Assembly (NCBI GenBank): GCA_947478905.1
Contig: CANJXG010000011.1
Span: 1 to 41,415, forward strand
Origin: Coxiellaceae bacterium
GTDB lineage: Bacteria; Pseudomonadota; Gammaproteobacteria; Berkiellales; Berkiellaceae
Direction of reading: 5' to 3'
DNA: 41,415 nt
Under the pieces are notes generated by a model. That model had not been told where the DNA came from, searched no databases, and saw only the letters and a program-made list of their open reading frames with translations. Made by a program: the position numbers and the translations under genes. Shown one piece after another: positions 27,695-36,994 of this stretch (the first letter of the stretch is position 1; the number at the start of each line of letters is the position of its first letter).

Positions 27695-28867
27695 GTGTCC
27701 ACACCTACTGCGAATTTTGAGGAATTTTTGACTAATTTAAGACAAAATTTCCCCAGTTTGTCAAAAGAGGAAATTGCAGACAAGATAATAACTTGGGTAG
27801 ATCAAAATTGTGTAGATGCAAATAGTGAACAAGAACTTGTAGATGCAGTGCGCCTAATAGTTAATCCAGAGAATTTACAAGAAGACATGACGCATAATGC
27901 AAGGTACTTAGTACAAAAATTATCCCACGAGATAGATTATTATTTTACTACAATGCAATCTGCATTTGATCTTATGGATCCATCAGATCCTGATTTAAAA
28001 TGGATTTTTAATTCTGTAAATGCTATGTCTTTAAATTCGAAGCATTATTTTTCTAGAGCTTCTAGAATTCATTCAGATATAGTTTTTCGTATCGAAGTCA
28101 CTGATTGGGCTCCAGCAAAAAAGAAAATGGTAGCTAGAAAGTTTTCTAGGCATTTTCAAGGAACTGCTCAAGAGCTTTTAGCTAAAAGTAAGCCAGAAGA
28201 TGTATCTGCAGAAACACATGCTGCAATTATTGCTTATTTTACTCAAACCGTTTCCAGTAAAAATTATAAAAGATATTTTAAAAATATAGAAAAAGAAGTG
28301 GCTCGCCCTGAAAAATGGACAGCAGTATTACGCTTTGAGTACCGTAACCAGGTTGCTTTTGCATTAAGAGCATTGAAAAACAATTTTTGGGATACTTTGA
28401 AAAGCGGCATGATTTCAGCATGCATAACATTTACGGCGTCAAGTCTATTTTTAATTGCAGTTTCATTCAGTGTAGGAGGAGTAGCCGGGCTTTTAGCTTT
28501 AGGAACTTTAAATGTAGTTTTTAATGTAATGTTTCTCTCACTGTTAACTTTTATAGCAAGTTTACCGTTAATAGCACTTGCGACCTTACATGATAATTTT
28601 CTAGATAGTCTTGCGCTTACTTGGGAGATAATATGTTTGGCTATTCCTGTTGTGTTGGCTTTAATTTTTGAGGCAGGCCTTGACTGTTTTGGTAAAAAAC
28701 CAGTTCTCAAAGAAGGAGACAATCCAGATTTAGTTCCAGAGCCAAAAGTAGGTGAGCAACCAGATCCTTTAGCAGCAGTATCAGAAAAATCTAGTAAAGC
28801 AGTTCAGCCAGTTTTAGCTGATTCTCTTCTTCCTTCTTCTTCAAACAGACCAGGTAAAGTGGCTTAA
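27695..28867 (+). CDS. Unknown membrane protein, paralogue B (effector-like)
   Basis: The 390-residue protein is a paralogue of 22363-23709. Both begin with a helix of type FxxFLTxLR...LxKEEIAxxII, share the region YKRYFKNIEKEVARP (about 190-204) and the following LRFEYRNQVAFALRALK, and then have hydrophobic segments (about 245-305 and 310-330) and a Pro/Ser-rich tail (about 340-390). Here the tail is different and the poly-alanine block is missing. The usable start is GTG 27695; see the mini-ORF at 27679 for the doubt about the 5' end. The function is unknown. Confidence 0.72.
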   Translation: MSTPTANFEEFLTNLRQNFPSLSKEEIADKIITWVDQNCVDANSEQELVDAVRLIVNPENLQEDMTHNARYLVQKLSHEIDYYFTTMQSAFDLMDPSDPDLKWIFNSVNAMSLNSKHYFSRASRIHSDIVFRIEVTDWAPAKKKMVARKFSRHFQGTAQELLAKSKPEDVSAETHAAIIAYFTQTVSSKNYKRYFKNIEKEVARPEKWTAVLRFEYRNQVAFALRALKNNFWDTLKSGMISACITFTASSLFLIAVSFSVGGVAGLLALGTLNVVFNVMFLSLLTFIASLPLIALATLHDNFLDSLALTWEIICLAIPVVLALIFEAGLDCFGKKPVLKEGDNPDLVPEPKVGEQPDPLAAVSEKSSKAVQPVLADSLLPSSSNRPGKVA

Positions 28868-28913
28868 ATTCAATCTAGTGCAGACTTTCAAATCTGTACT
28901 AGATTGAATTTTT
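28867..28913 (+). terminator. Long-stem terminator after paralogue B
   Basis: An 18-bp stem with one G-T wobble, AATTCAATCTAGTGCAGA (28867-28884) and its partner at 28893-28910, has an 8-base loop and is followed by TTTATAA. It begins at the last base of the stop codon and ends at the convergent valS stop. Confidence 0.75.
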
Positions 28914-31710
28914 ATAATTCCAATATTTTTTCCAACTGCACTTGAAGCTTATCATTTTTAGACTTAGCGTCTTTTAGACGCTCACGCTCAAGGGAGACCA
29001 CTTCAGGTTTTGCTTTTTGCACATAATTTTGATTCTCTAGTTTGCTTTTGAAACGTTGTATTTCAATGGCTAGTTTTTCAATTTCTTTGGTTAAACGTTT
29101 AGATTCGGCTTCTTTATCGATTAGATTGGCCATGGGAATTAAAATTTCGATCTCACCTGCTAGGGCTGTAGCACAGATAGGAGGTATTTCATTGGGTTCT
29201 AAAATACGAATAGCATCTAATTTTGCCAAGGCTTTGAGCAAAACAGTATATTGGGTTAGATCAGATTTCTCTTGATCAGTACCTTGAGTGCATAGCACGC
29301 TTAATACCTTAGAAGGAGATATATTCATTTCACCGCGAATATTACGAATGCCGGTAATAAATTGTTGAATCCATTGCACAGTGTGCGTTGCAGCAGGGTT
29401 GATTAACTTTTTGTCAACCACAGGATACGCTTGGGTAATTAAAAGAGAGGACTCAGATAGTTGTGGAGCTAATAAAGGACGAATATGTTGCCATATTTCT
29501 TCTGTAATATAAGGCATAATAGGATGTAATAGCTTTAAAAGCTCATCTAAAATAGCTAATAAAGTATAGCGAGTACCACATTTTGAAGCATTATCAAAAG
29601 CGTCGCTGTTTAAGATAGGTTTAGAGAGCTCTACATACCAGTCACAATAAATATTCCAAATAAAGTCATATAAACTGCTGGCAATAAGATCAAAACGATA
29701 TTCTGATAAATGCTGGGCAAGATTCATTTTTAAGGTTTGGCATTCAGACCAAATCCATTGATCAGCAATACTGAAAGTTCTTGCATGAAGATCTGCACCT
29801 AAGTCGTGCTCTTGAGTTTGCATTAAAACGTAACGCGCTGCATTCCATATTTTATTACAAAAGTTTTTGTAAGTTTGCGTGCGCTGAAAATCATATCGAA
29901 TATGCCGGCCTGTGGTGGCAATGGCACATAAAGTAAAACGAACCGCATCACTTCCAAATTGAGGAATACCTTCAGGAAAGTGTTTTCGGGTGTTTTCTTC
30001 AATTTCTTTTGCTTTTTCAGGTTGCATGAGCCCAGTAATGCGCTTTTGAACTAAAGATTCTAGATCGATGCCATCTATTAAATCAAGCGGATCAATAATG
30101 TTCCCCTTAGATTTAGACATTTTATTGCCATCTGGATCTTGAATTAACCCATGCACATAAACCGTTTTAAAAGGGATTTTACCGGTAAATTTAATGCCCA
30201 TCATAATCATTCGGGCTACCCAGAAAAATATAATATCAAACCCTGTTACTAAGACATTAGTAGGGTAGAACGTATTCAGCTCTGGCGTGTCTTTTGGCCA
30301 CCCTAAGGTTGAAAAAGGCCATAATGCACTTGAGAACCAGGTATCCAGCACGTCCTCATCTTGTTTTAATTCATGATGAATGCCTAATCCATATTTTTCA
30401 CGAACTGCTTGAGCTGTTTTTCCAACAAAAATATTTTTCTCATTGTCATACCAAGCCGGGATACGATGCCCCCACCATAATTGTCTTGAGATACACCAAT
30501 CTTCGATATTATTCATCCATTCAAAATAGGTTTTGGACCAATTTTCAGGAACAAATTTTATTTCTCCTTTTTTAACGACTTCAATAGCCGCTTGCGCAAG
30601 GGGCTTGGTTTTAACATACCATTGATTGGTTAAATAAGGTTCAAGCACCGCACCAGAGCGATCCCCTCTAGGCGTTTTTATTACATAATCTTCTATTTTC
30701 TCTACTAAATCTAATTTTTTGAGATCTTCAATAATGCGTTTGCGTGCTTCATATCTGTCTAATCCTTGATAAATTTGAGGGGCATTTTGATTGATGTGAG
30801 CATTTGAATCTAAGACCGTAATCATGGCTAATCCATGACGTTTGCCAATTTCATAATCATTAAAGTCATGTGCGGGGGTTATTTTAACACAGCCCGTTCC
30901 AAAATCAGGCTCTACATAATCATCGGCAATGATAGTAATCACACGTTGTGTGAGAGGCAAAATAATTTTTTGACCAATTAAATGCTGATACCTGGCATCA
31001 TTTGGATTGACCGCGACTGCGGTATCGCCTAACATGGTTTCTGGTCGCGTAGTAGCCACAATCAGATATTCAGTAGCATTGTTTTTTTGTGCAAGAGGGT
31101 AACGAATATACCATAAATGTCCAGCTTCTTCTTGGGTGTTTACTTCTAAATCCGACACGGCGGTATGGAGTGTGGGATCCCAATTTACGAGCCGTTTACC
31201 GCGATAGATTAAGCCTTCATCATATAATTGTATAAACACATCCTGAACCGCTTCTGAGAGTCCTTCATCCATAGTAAAGCGCTCTCTAGACCAATCAATA
31301 GAAGCCCCTAACCGGCGCATTTGCTGGGTAATAGTATTGCCCGATTTTTCTTTCCATTGCCAAATTTTATTTACAAAAGCCTCTCTGCCTAATTGATGAC
31401 GAGACAGTCCTTGTGCGGATAATTGTCTTTCAACCACCATTTGGGTGGCGATACCAGCATGATCCGTTCCACCTTGCCAGAGCGTATTATTACCTTGCAT
31501 TCTATGCGTTCGAATTAAACAATCCATGATAGTATCTTGAAAGGCATGTCCCAGATGTAAGCTGCCCGTTACATTGGGGGGGGGCAACATAATACAGTAG
31601 GGTGTTTTATTTGGTGCATTGTCAAAGGGTTTAAAAGCACCGCTTTTTTCCCAGATAGCATACCATTTAGATTCCAGTTCATGTGGATTATACGTTGTAG
31701 AGTAATGCAT
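28912..31710 (-). CDS. valS: Valyl-tRNA synthetase
   Basis: ValS charges tRNA-Val and hydrolyses mischarged Thr-tRNA-Val. The 932-residue class I enzyme has the HIGH motif HLGH in PPPNVTGSLHLGHAFQ (about 42-57), the CP1 editing domain with TTRPETMLGDTAVAVNP (about 220-236), the KMSKS motif in GNKMSKSKGNIIDP (about 530-543), the anticodon-binding domain and a C-terminal coiled coil arm (about 860-930). It lies 12 nt downstream of pepA, so they form an operon; holC, which often sits between them, is absent. Confidence 0.97.
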   Translation of the reverse strand: MHYSTTYNPHELESKWYAIWEKSGAFKPFDNAPNKTPYCIMLPPPNVTGSLHLGHAFQDTIMDCLIRTHRMQGNNTLWQGGTDHAGIATQMVVERQLSAQGLSRHQLGREAFVNKIWQWKEKSGNTITQQMRRLGASIDWSRERFTMDEGLSEAVQDVFIQLYDEGLIYRGKRLVNWDPTLHTAVSDLEVNTQEEAGHLWYIRYPLAQKNNATEYLIVATTRPETMLGDTAVAVNPNDARYQHLIGQKIILPLTQRVITIIADDYVEPDFGTGCVKITPAHDFNDYEIGKRHGLAMITVLDSNAHINQNAPQIYQGLDRYEARKRIIEDLKKLDLVEKIEDYVIKTPRGDRSGAVLEPYLTNQWYVKTKPLAQAAIEVVKKGEIKFVPENWSKTYFEWMNNIEDWCISRQLWWGHRIPAWYDNEKNIFVGKTAQAVREKYGLGIHHELKQDEDVLDTWFSSALWPFSTLGWPKDTPELNTFYPTNVLVTGFDIIFFWVARMIMMGIKFTGKIPFKTVYVHGLIQDPDGNKMSKSKGNIIDPLDLIDGIDLESLVQKRITGLMQPEKAKEIEENTRKHFPEGIPQFGSDAVRFTLCAIATTGRHIRYDFQRTQTYKNFCNKIWNAARYVLMQTQEHDLGADLHARTFSIADQWIWSECQTLKMNLAQHLSEYRFDLIASSLYDFIWNIYCDWYVELSKPILNSDAFDNASKCGTRYTLLAILDELLKLLHPIMPYITEEIWQHIRPLLAPQLSESSLLITQAYPVVDKKLINPAATHTVQWIQQFITGIRNIRGEMNISPSKVLSVLCTQGTDQEKSDLTQYTVLLKALAKLDAIRILEPNEIPPICATALAGEIEILIPMANLIDKEAESKRLTKEIEKLAIEIQRFKSKLENQNYVQKAKPEVVSLERERLKDAKSKNDKLQVQLEKILEL

Positions 31711-31722
31711 ATTTTTGTTTGT

Positions 31723-33231
31723 TTATTTAAGCTGGTTTAAAATATATTGTGCTAATAATGAAACCGGACGGCCGGTTGCGCCTTGTTGTTCTCCGCTAAA
31801 ATAACAGGCTGTGCCCGCCACATCCAGATGCGCCCAATGATATTTTTGAGTAAATTTAGCTAAAAAACAAGCAGCGGTAATGGTGCCCGCATTGGAAGTT
31901 GAGCCCATATTGGCATTGGCAATATCAGCAAATTTGCTAGATAATATTTTTTCATATTCAGGCCACAGCGGAAGTTCCCAAGCTCTATCCCCGGTTTGTA
32001 TTCCGGCTGCAAGCAGATCGTGTGCTAAGGCAGAATGATTGCTGAGTAAGCCAGAAGCGTGATAGCCTAACGCTGCAATACAGGCGCCCGTTAAGGTGGC
32101 TATATCAATAACCACTTTGGGGTTATAGCGCTGTGCATAGGTGAGCGCATCGGCTAAAATTAGTCTACCTTCTGCATCTGTATTTAAAATTTCAACGGTT
32201 AAACCAGACATAGATTTTACGATATCATCGGGTCTGGTTGCATCGCCGCCGGGCATATTTTCACAAGTAGGAATGAGTCCTACAATATGAACAGGAAGTT
32301 TCATTTTGCTAGCAAATTCAATAACCCCTAATACGGTAGCAGCACCACACATATCGTATTTCATACCTACCATTCCAGCACTAGATTTTAAAGAGTTTCC
32401 ACCCGTATCAAACGTAATGCCTTTACCAACTAAAACAATAGGTTTAGATTTGGCTTTTTCACCCGTATATTCTGCTATGATAAATTTAGCAGGCTCTTTA
32501 GACCCTTTGGTGACAGACAATAAAAGTCCCATTTTCAGGGTTTTCATCTCTTTTTCTTCTAAGACCGTCACTTTAATATTTGTATGTTTTCCCGCTAATT
32601 TTTTCGCGTACTGAGCTAGGTAACTAGGCGTGCAAAGATTGGGGGGCATATTGCCTAAATTTTTGGTATGTATAATTGCTTGGCTCAACGCTAAACCTTG
32701 TTCAATAGCCGTTTTTGCAGATTTTTGAGTGCTTGGACTTAAATCGGAGAGTGCAAAAGCAATTGATCGTAAAGTAGCAGGGGGGAGTAATTTTTCTGTT
32801 TTAAATCCATCAAATCGATAGACAGATTGGTGAATACTTTCTATAGTGTCTCGAATAGGCCAGTATAATTCAGAGGTAGGTAAAAAATCAGATAAATATA
32901 AAACCACTTCCGTGGAATGGCTTTGTAGGAGTGCACTACTGATACTAGCACATACTGTTTTATACTGTGTGTTATTACCAGCTCCGATAAGTAAAATACG
33001 ATCGGCCTTTGTATTAGGCACATTGTGTAATAAAAGGGTTTCCCCTACATTACCTTTTATATCGGCTTTTTTTAAAACTGCACTGATCCAACCTGCGCTG
33101 GCTTTGTCCAGTTGTTTACCTGTATTTGAAAGTTTTTTATTTTCCAGTATAGCGATGACTAAGCAGCTGGCTTTTTGTTGTTCTGGGTGATGCGTATCTT
33201 TAAGAATATTGAAGTTAATTAACTGTTCCAT
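31723..33231 (-). CDS. pepA: Leucyl aminopeptidase (M17)
   Basis: PepA is a cytosolic, hexameric, two-metal aminopeptidase that removes N-terminal residues; in E. coli it also binds DNA in plasmid-dimer resolution. The 502-residue protein has the metal and catalytic motifs VGKGITFDTGGNSLK (Lys/Asp, about 265-279), MKYDMCGAATVLG and the M17 signature NTDAEGRLILADAL (about 350-363). It is the first gene of pepA-valS, and the 108-bp gap to the divergent AmpG-like gene should hold both promoters. Confidence 0.95.
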   Translation of the reverse strand: MEQLINFNILKDTHHPEQQKASCLVIAILENKKLSNTGKQLDKASAGWISAVLKKADIKGNVGETLLLHNVPNTKADRILLIGAGNNTQYKTVCASISSALLQSHSTEVVLYLSDFLPTSELYWPIRDTIESIHQSVYRFDGFKTEKLLPPATLRSIAFALSDLSPSTQKSAKTAIEQGLALSQAIIHTKNLGNMPPNLCTPSYLAQYAKKLAGKHTNIKVTVLEEKEMKTLKMGLLLSVTKGSKEPAKFIIAEYTGEKAKSKPIVLVGKGITFDTGGNSLKSSAGMVGMKYDMCGAATVLGVIEFASKMKLPVHIVGLIPTCENMPGGDATRPDDIVKSMSGLTVEILNTDAEGRLILADALTYAQRYNPKVVIDIATLTGACIAALGYHASGLLSNHSALAHDLLAAGIQTGDRAWELPLWPEYEKILSSKFADIANANMGSTSNAGTITAACFLAKFTQKYHWAHLDVAGTACYFSGEQQGATGRPVSLLAQYILNQLK

Positions 33232-33339
33232 GATGTTAAATTTTGCCTTATTTATCTAACTAAATATATTTTCATTTTTACTATAATCATGATATATTAT
33301 CTCATCATAAAATCATAATTTCAGGATTTTTATACTAAA

Positions 33340-34587
33340 ATGAGCCAAAAATCAGTCATAAAACTTATCTTTCAAAAGCGGATGCTCATTATTTTGCTAT
33401 TAGGCTTTGCCTCGGGTATGCCTTTAGGATTAAGCGGAACTACATTGCAAGCTTGGTATGCGGTCGAAGGGCTGAGTTTGGTCACCATTGGTTTTTTAGG
33501 GTTGGTTGGACAACCTTATATTTATAAATTTATATGGGCACCTGCGATAGATAGATATGCACCTCTACCGATGGGGCGGCGTAGAAGCTGGATGTTGATA
33601 ACGCAATGCTTGCTAGTATTGTTTTTGATTATCATCGCGTTTTTTAACCCCAGTAGCGCACCCTTAGGGTTAGCTTTTTTGGCTTTAGGGCTCTCTTTTA
33701 TATCTGCAACTCAAGATATAGCTATTGATGCTTATAGAACCGAAATTTTATCTCAAGAAGATAGAGGCCTTGGTGCGGCTATGGGGGTTGCCGGGTATAG
33801 AATTGCGATGTTGGTATCGGGCGGATTAACGCTGGTTTTGGCACAATATTTAGGATTTAAAGCTACTTATTTACTGATGGCAGCGTGCATGAGTATTGCT
33901 ATTATCGCAACCCTTAAGAGTGAGGAGCCTAAAATATATGGAGTGCCTCCTTTAAATTTTAAGCAAGCCTGTATTTTACCTTTTGTTGAATTTTTAAATA
34001 GAAAAAATGCCATTGCTTTATTGCTACTGGTTATTTTGTATAAATTAGGAGATGCCTTTGCAGGTTCTTTGACGACGACTTTTCTTTTAAGAGGCGTTGG
34101 ATTTTCATTGCTCGATGTTGGAGTCATTAATAAAACCGTCGGCTTAGCAGCGACTTTGCTGGGCGTTTTTGTTGGAGGCGTAATGCTCTCACGGACTGCT
34201 TTATTTAAAGCTTTATTTGTTTTTGGTGTCATTCAAGCTGTGTCTAATTTGACGTATATGGGATTAATTTGGACTGATTTAAATTATACGGTAATGGGAT
34301 GTGCTGTATTTTTAGAAAATTTTGGAGGCGGTTTAGGAACTGCGGCTTTTTGTGCTTTACTAATGAGTTTATGTGATAAACGATATACCGCGACGCAATT
34401 TGCCTTATTAAGCGCATTAAGTGCAGTAGGGCGTGTGTATGTAGGGCCCGTGGCAGGCCTTTTAGTCGAGTCATTTGGCTGGGCTGAATTTTTTCTTTGG
34501 TCTGTTATCGTTTCAATACCAGGTTTGCTTTTATTATTTTGGTTAAAAGAAGAGATCGAGTCTCCTCTGGTAACCAGTCAATTATGA
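33340..34587 (+). CDS. AmpG-like MFS transporter (muropeptide permease family)
   Basis: The 415-residue protein has about twelve membrane segments and AmpG-type motifs: an N-terminal GFASGMPLGLSGTTLQAW, KFIWAPAIDRY in the loop after helix 2 and QDIAIDAYRTEIL (about 127-139). AmpG imports anhydromuropeptides for cell-wall recycling and can influence beta-lactamase induction; Legionellales have several AmpG-like paralogues, some with other substrates. AGGA lies about 15 nt before ATG 33340. It overlaps by 6 nt the convergent gene at 34582. Confidence 0.85.
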   Translation: MSQKSVIKLIFQKRMLIILLLGFASGMPLGLSGTTLQAWYAVEGLSLVTIGFLGLVGQPYIYKFIWAPAIDRYAPLPMGRRRSWMLITQCLLVLFLIIIAFFNPSSAPLGLAFLALGLSFISATQDIAIDAYRTEILSQEDRGLGAAMGVAGYRIAMLVSGGLTLVLAQYLGFKATYLLMAACMSIAIIATLKSEEPKIYGVPPLNFKQACILPFVEFLNRKNAIALLLLVILYKLGDAFAGSLTTTFLLRGVGFSLLDVGVINKTVGLAATLLGVFVGGVMLSRTALFKALFVFGVIQAVSNLTYMGLIWTDLNYTVMGCAVFLENFGGGLGTAAFCALLMSLCDKRYTATQFALLSALSAVGRVYVGPVAGLLVESFGWAEFFLWSVIVSIPGLLLLFWLKEEIESPLVTSQL

Positions 34588-34980
34588 GTTATTTATTTTT
34601 TTTTTAAGTTCTTTTGCAAAATCGATAGTTTTATTTCCTAAGATAGTGGCTTGTTCTTTAATTTTGGGCTCATAATTTTTTCTAAAGGCAATAAAAGCTT
34701 CTTTGGATTTACGACCATAAATATGTGCAAAAGAAATCGTGGCATGTTTCACTTTGGGCCAATACATCTGAATAAACGTAATTAAATTATTCCACCCTAA
34801 AACAATCAGTGCTTTTAATTTTGGGCCATAAGTTTTTTCAAATTTTACTGCGGCATGCCATGCTTGTTTTGATAATTTTTTTATGGTTTGGACAATAGAG
34901 TCCATGGATGTTTGTTCTTGTTTTGTTTGATGATGTTTTTGGTGTTTTTGGTGTTTTTGGTGTTTTTGGTGTTGTGTCAT
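34582..34980 (-). CDS. Small repetitive amphipathic protein (function unknown)
   Basis: The 132-residue protein opens with a His/Gln/Lys repeat (four QKH units, residues 5-16), then has about four degenerate helical repeats of about 20 residues built round Y.PK.K (FEKTYGPKLKALI, QMYWPKVKHATI, HIYGRKSKEAFI, KNYEPKIKEQATI). This is the pattern of amphipathic, membrane-surface or phasin-like helices; the net charge is strongly positive. There is no signal peptide. GGGGA lies about 8 nt before ATG 34980. No known family was recognised. Confidence 0.65.
   Translation of the reverse strand: MTQHQKHQKHQKHQKHHQTKQEQTSMDSIVQTIKKLSKQAWHAAVKFEKTYGPKLKALIVLGWNNLITFIQMYWPKVKHATISFAHIYGRKSKEAFIAFRKNYEPKIKEQATILGNKTIDFAKELKKKINNS
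34935..34970 (-). repeat. 9-bp tandem repeat encoding QKH units
   Basis: Four exact copies of GTTTTTGGT (plus strand) lie at the 5' end of the small repetitive gene. Being a multiple of three, copy changes vary the His-rich leader without breaking the frame. Confidence 0.85.
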
Positions 34981-35162
34981 GATATATCCCCTATAATAAA
35001 CAGCTATTACCGATTATGAGTGCTAATTTAAATATAGATAATGAAAAGCTAAAAGTCAACTAACCAAATTATAAAAATAATAATAAAATTGGCATTAATA
35101 TTGGCTGTGCGATATGCTATCCCTTCAATTAATTGAGTTAAAATATAGTAAAGGGAGCAACT

Positions 35163-36929
35163 ATGAATACGAGCAGCAAAAATATAGTTAATAATCGTGG
35201 CAATCCACTCCATGTTGCAGCTGCACTAGGAGATATAGCCTCTTTAGAAACATGCTTATCTTTTGAAAACGACTATGATATAGATGCCCGAGATGATTTA
35301 AATTTAACCCCTTTACAGATTGCTGCCCTCTCGGGTCATACGCAGGCAGTAAAGCTGCTTATTGCTAAAGGGGCGGATGTACTTGCACAAGATGGCTATG
35401 ATCAGAATTTTTCCGCATTACATTTGGCAGTTTGGCAAGGACATCCTGATATTGTTAATATGCTTATTGAAGTACAAAAAAAAGGAGATTTACTTCCTCC
35501 TAGTGAGTTATTTTTTCCATTATTATATAGTTTAGAACATGTATTTTTCTTGATGCAACAGCCCAATAGTGATCCGCAATTATTGCAAAATGCATTAGAT
35601 GTATTTTTTATATTAATGAATAGTGAACAACTGCCTTTGCTTGATTTTGCAAGCCATGATGAATTTTACGACCTATTTTCAGATCCTACTATACCGGTGT
35701 TAGTGAGCTTAGAAGCGTTAACCAGATATGCGCCCAGCCGAGAAATTTATGATCAGATAATGTCTAAAATTATGGAGTTTACTATACAAGACTCTTGCTA
35801 CCAAACGTATGTAGATACTAGATGTTTATTACATGTATTTCCTATAAACAGGCTTTATTGTACGGTTTTATATGAAACTCCCCAAGGGCAGCAGTATGAG
35901 TACTTTATGAGTCCTGAAGGTTTTATGGCTTGTTTTTCAACGCCTTTTATATCTGATCAGATTGATTTTTATCAAAACAGCTTAACAGAAAATGAGCCTT
36001 TAGCTTTGGGGGCTTTTACGGATCTGAGTGAAATTTATCATCAAGGAATTGTATTTAGTAAAGAACAAGGTATTTTTGAAAATGCACAATTAGCCTATAA
36101 TTTATATAATAATGGCCAGACGCTTTTATTGGCTACGGGTTGGGAAGGACATGCTGTGAATGTCGTTTTAGATCCAATTCATGAATATTTTATTGTAGCC
36201 AATTCCGGAGAACGATATGAAAATTTTGGTAGCGGTGCGTATGTTTATAAAATTCATAATCCCGATAATGTAACCCCTCAATTGATTTTTAATATACTAA
36301 ATAATACAGATCAAGTTGATTTAGAGCTTACCTATAGATATAAACTTGCTTTAGATAAAGTAGATTTTTTAGAGCATCCTGAACAACAATATGGTAATTG
36401 TGCTGTATACAGTCATAACCCGACCATAGAGGCCTTACTGTATATTCATTTTTTAAATGAAGGCTCAGATAAGGTAGCTGCAAAATTATTGGCTCATGAA
36501 CATTATTTAGGGTGGGAAGCCTATGAGCATTTTCATTGTTTACAAATGTATTTTGATCATAATCCTACATTAGATATTCACAGTGTATTGGATATTTTAA
36601 TAGATTATCATCCAAGTTTATTTAGCGAGAGCCAAGAGGGGATTGATTTCCAAGAATATCAACAAGCGAAATATTTAGTAGATATTTTAGCTACTGATCA
36701 ATACCGTTCTGATTATGAAGATTGTTTCTGGGAATTGCCCCAAGCAAAACCTGAACTAATCGATTTATTCAAATCAGTAGATTTACCATTTAGTTTTGAC
36801 GATGTTTTTGACCACCCTGAGCCTATAGATATGGATAGATATCATCCTTGGATTGAAAATCAGCCAGTGCACTTTGATTCAGCGAGTTTATTAGATGGAT
36901 TTTGTTTGCAGCAACTCGAAGCGCTTTAA
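35163..36929 (+). CDS. Ankyrin-repeat protein with putative cysteine-hydrolase-like C-terminal domain, copy 1
   Basis: The 588-residue protein starts with three ankyrin repeats (about residues 14-95: NPLHVAAALGD, LTPLQIAALSGH, SALHLAVWQGH). A helical middle and a conserved C-terminal domain follow. That domain has GWEGHAVNVVLDPIHEYFIV (His330) and, 83 residues later, QQYGNCAVYSH (Cys413). A His before Cys in a GNCA context suggests a permuted papain-like fold, but no known family was matched. Ankyrin proteins of this size in Legionellales are commonly secreted host-interaction proteins; this is inference. GGGAG lies before ATG 35163. It forms a tandem pair with the next gene, 65 bp away. Confidence 0.85.
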   Translation: MNTSSKNIVNNRGNPLHVAAALGDIASLETCLSFENDYDIDARDDLNLTPLQIAALSGHTQAVKLLIAKGADVLAQDGYDQNFSALHLAVWQGHPDIVNMLIEVQKKGDLLPPSELFFPLLYSLEHVFFLMQQPNSDPQLLQNALDVFFILMNSEQLPLLDFASHDEFYDLFSDPTIPVLVSLEALTRYAPSREIYDQIMSKIMEFTIQDSCYQTYVDTRCLLHVFPINRLYCTVLYETPQGQQYEYFMSPEGFMACFSTPFISDQIDFYQNSLTENEPLALGAFTDLSEIYHQGIVFSKEQGIFENAQLAYNLYNNGQTLLLATGWEGHAVNVVLDPIHEYFIVANSGERYENFGSGAYVYKIHNPDNVTPQLIFNILNNTDQVDLELTYRYKLALDKVDFLEHPEQQYGNCAVYSHNPTIEALLYIHFLNEGSDKVAAKLLAHEHYLGWEAYEHFHCLQMYFDHNPTLDIHSVLDILIDYHPSLFSESQEGIDFQEYQQAKYLVDILATDQYRSDYEDCFWELPQAKPELIDLFKSVDLPFSFDDVFDHPEPIDMDRYHPWIENQPVHFDSASLLDGFCLQQLEAL

Positions 36930-36940
36930 CTTAATATACG

Positions 36941-36985
36941 CTACAATTTAAAATAATAACTTAGTTTAATTAATTTAAATTGTAG
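36941..36985. promoter_or_regulatory. 12-bp inverted repeat before the second ankyrin gene
   Basis: CTACAATTTAAA (36941-36952) and TTTAAATTGTAG (36974-36985) are perfect inverted copies with a 21-bp spacer. The right arm ends at the base before the TGGAG Shine-Dalgarno of the second ankyrin gene. It might be an operator or an mRNA hairpin that affects translation. There is no T-tract, so it is not a standard terminator. Confidence 0.45.
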
Positions 36986-36994
36986 TGGAGCTTT

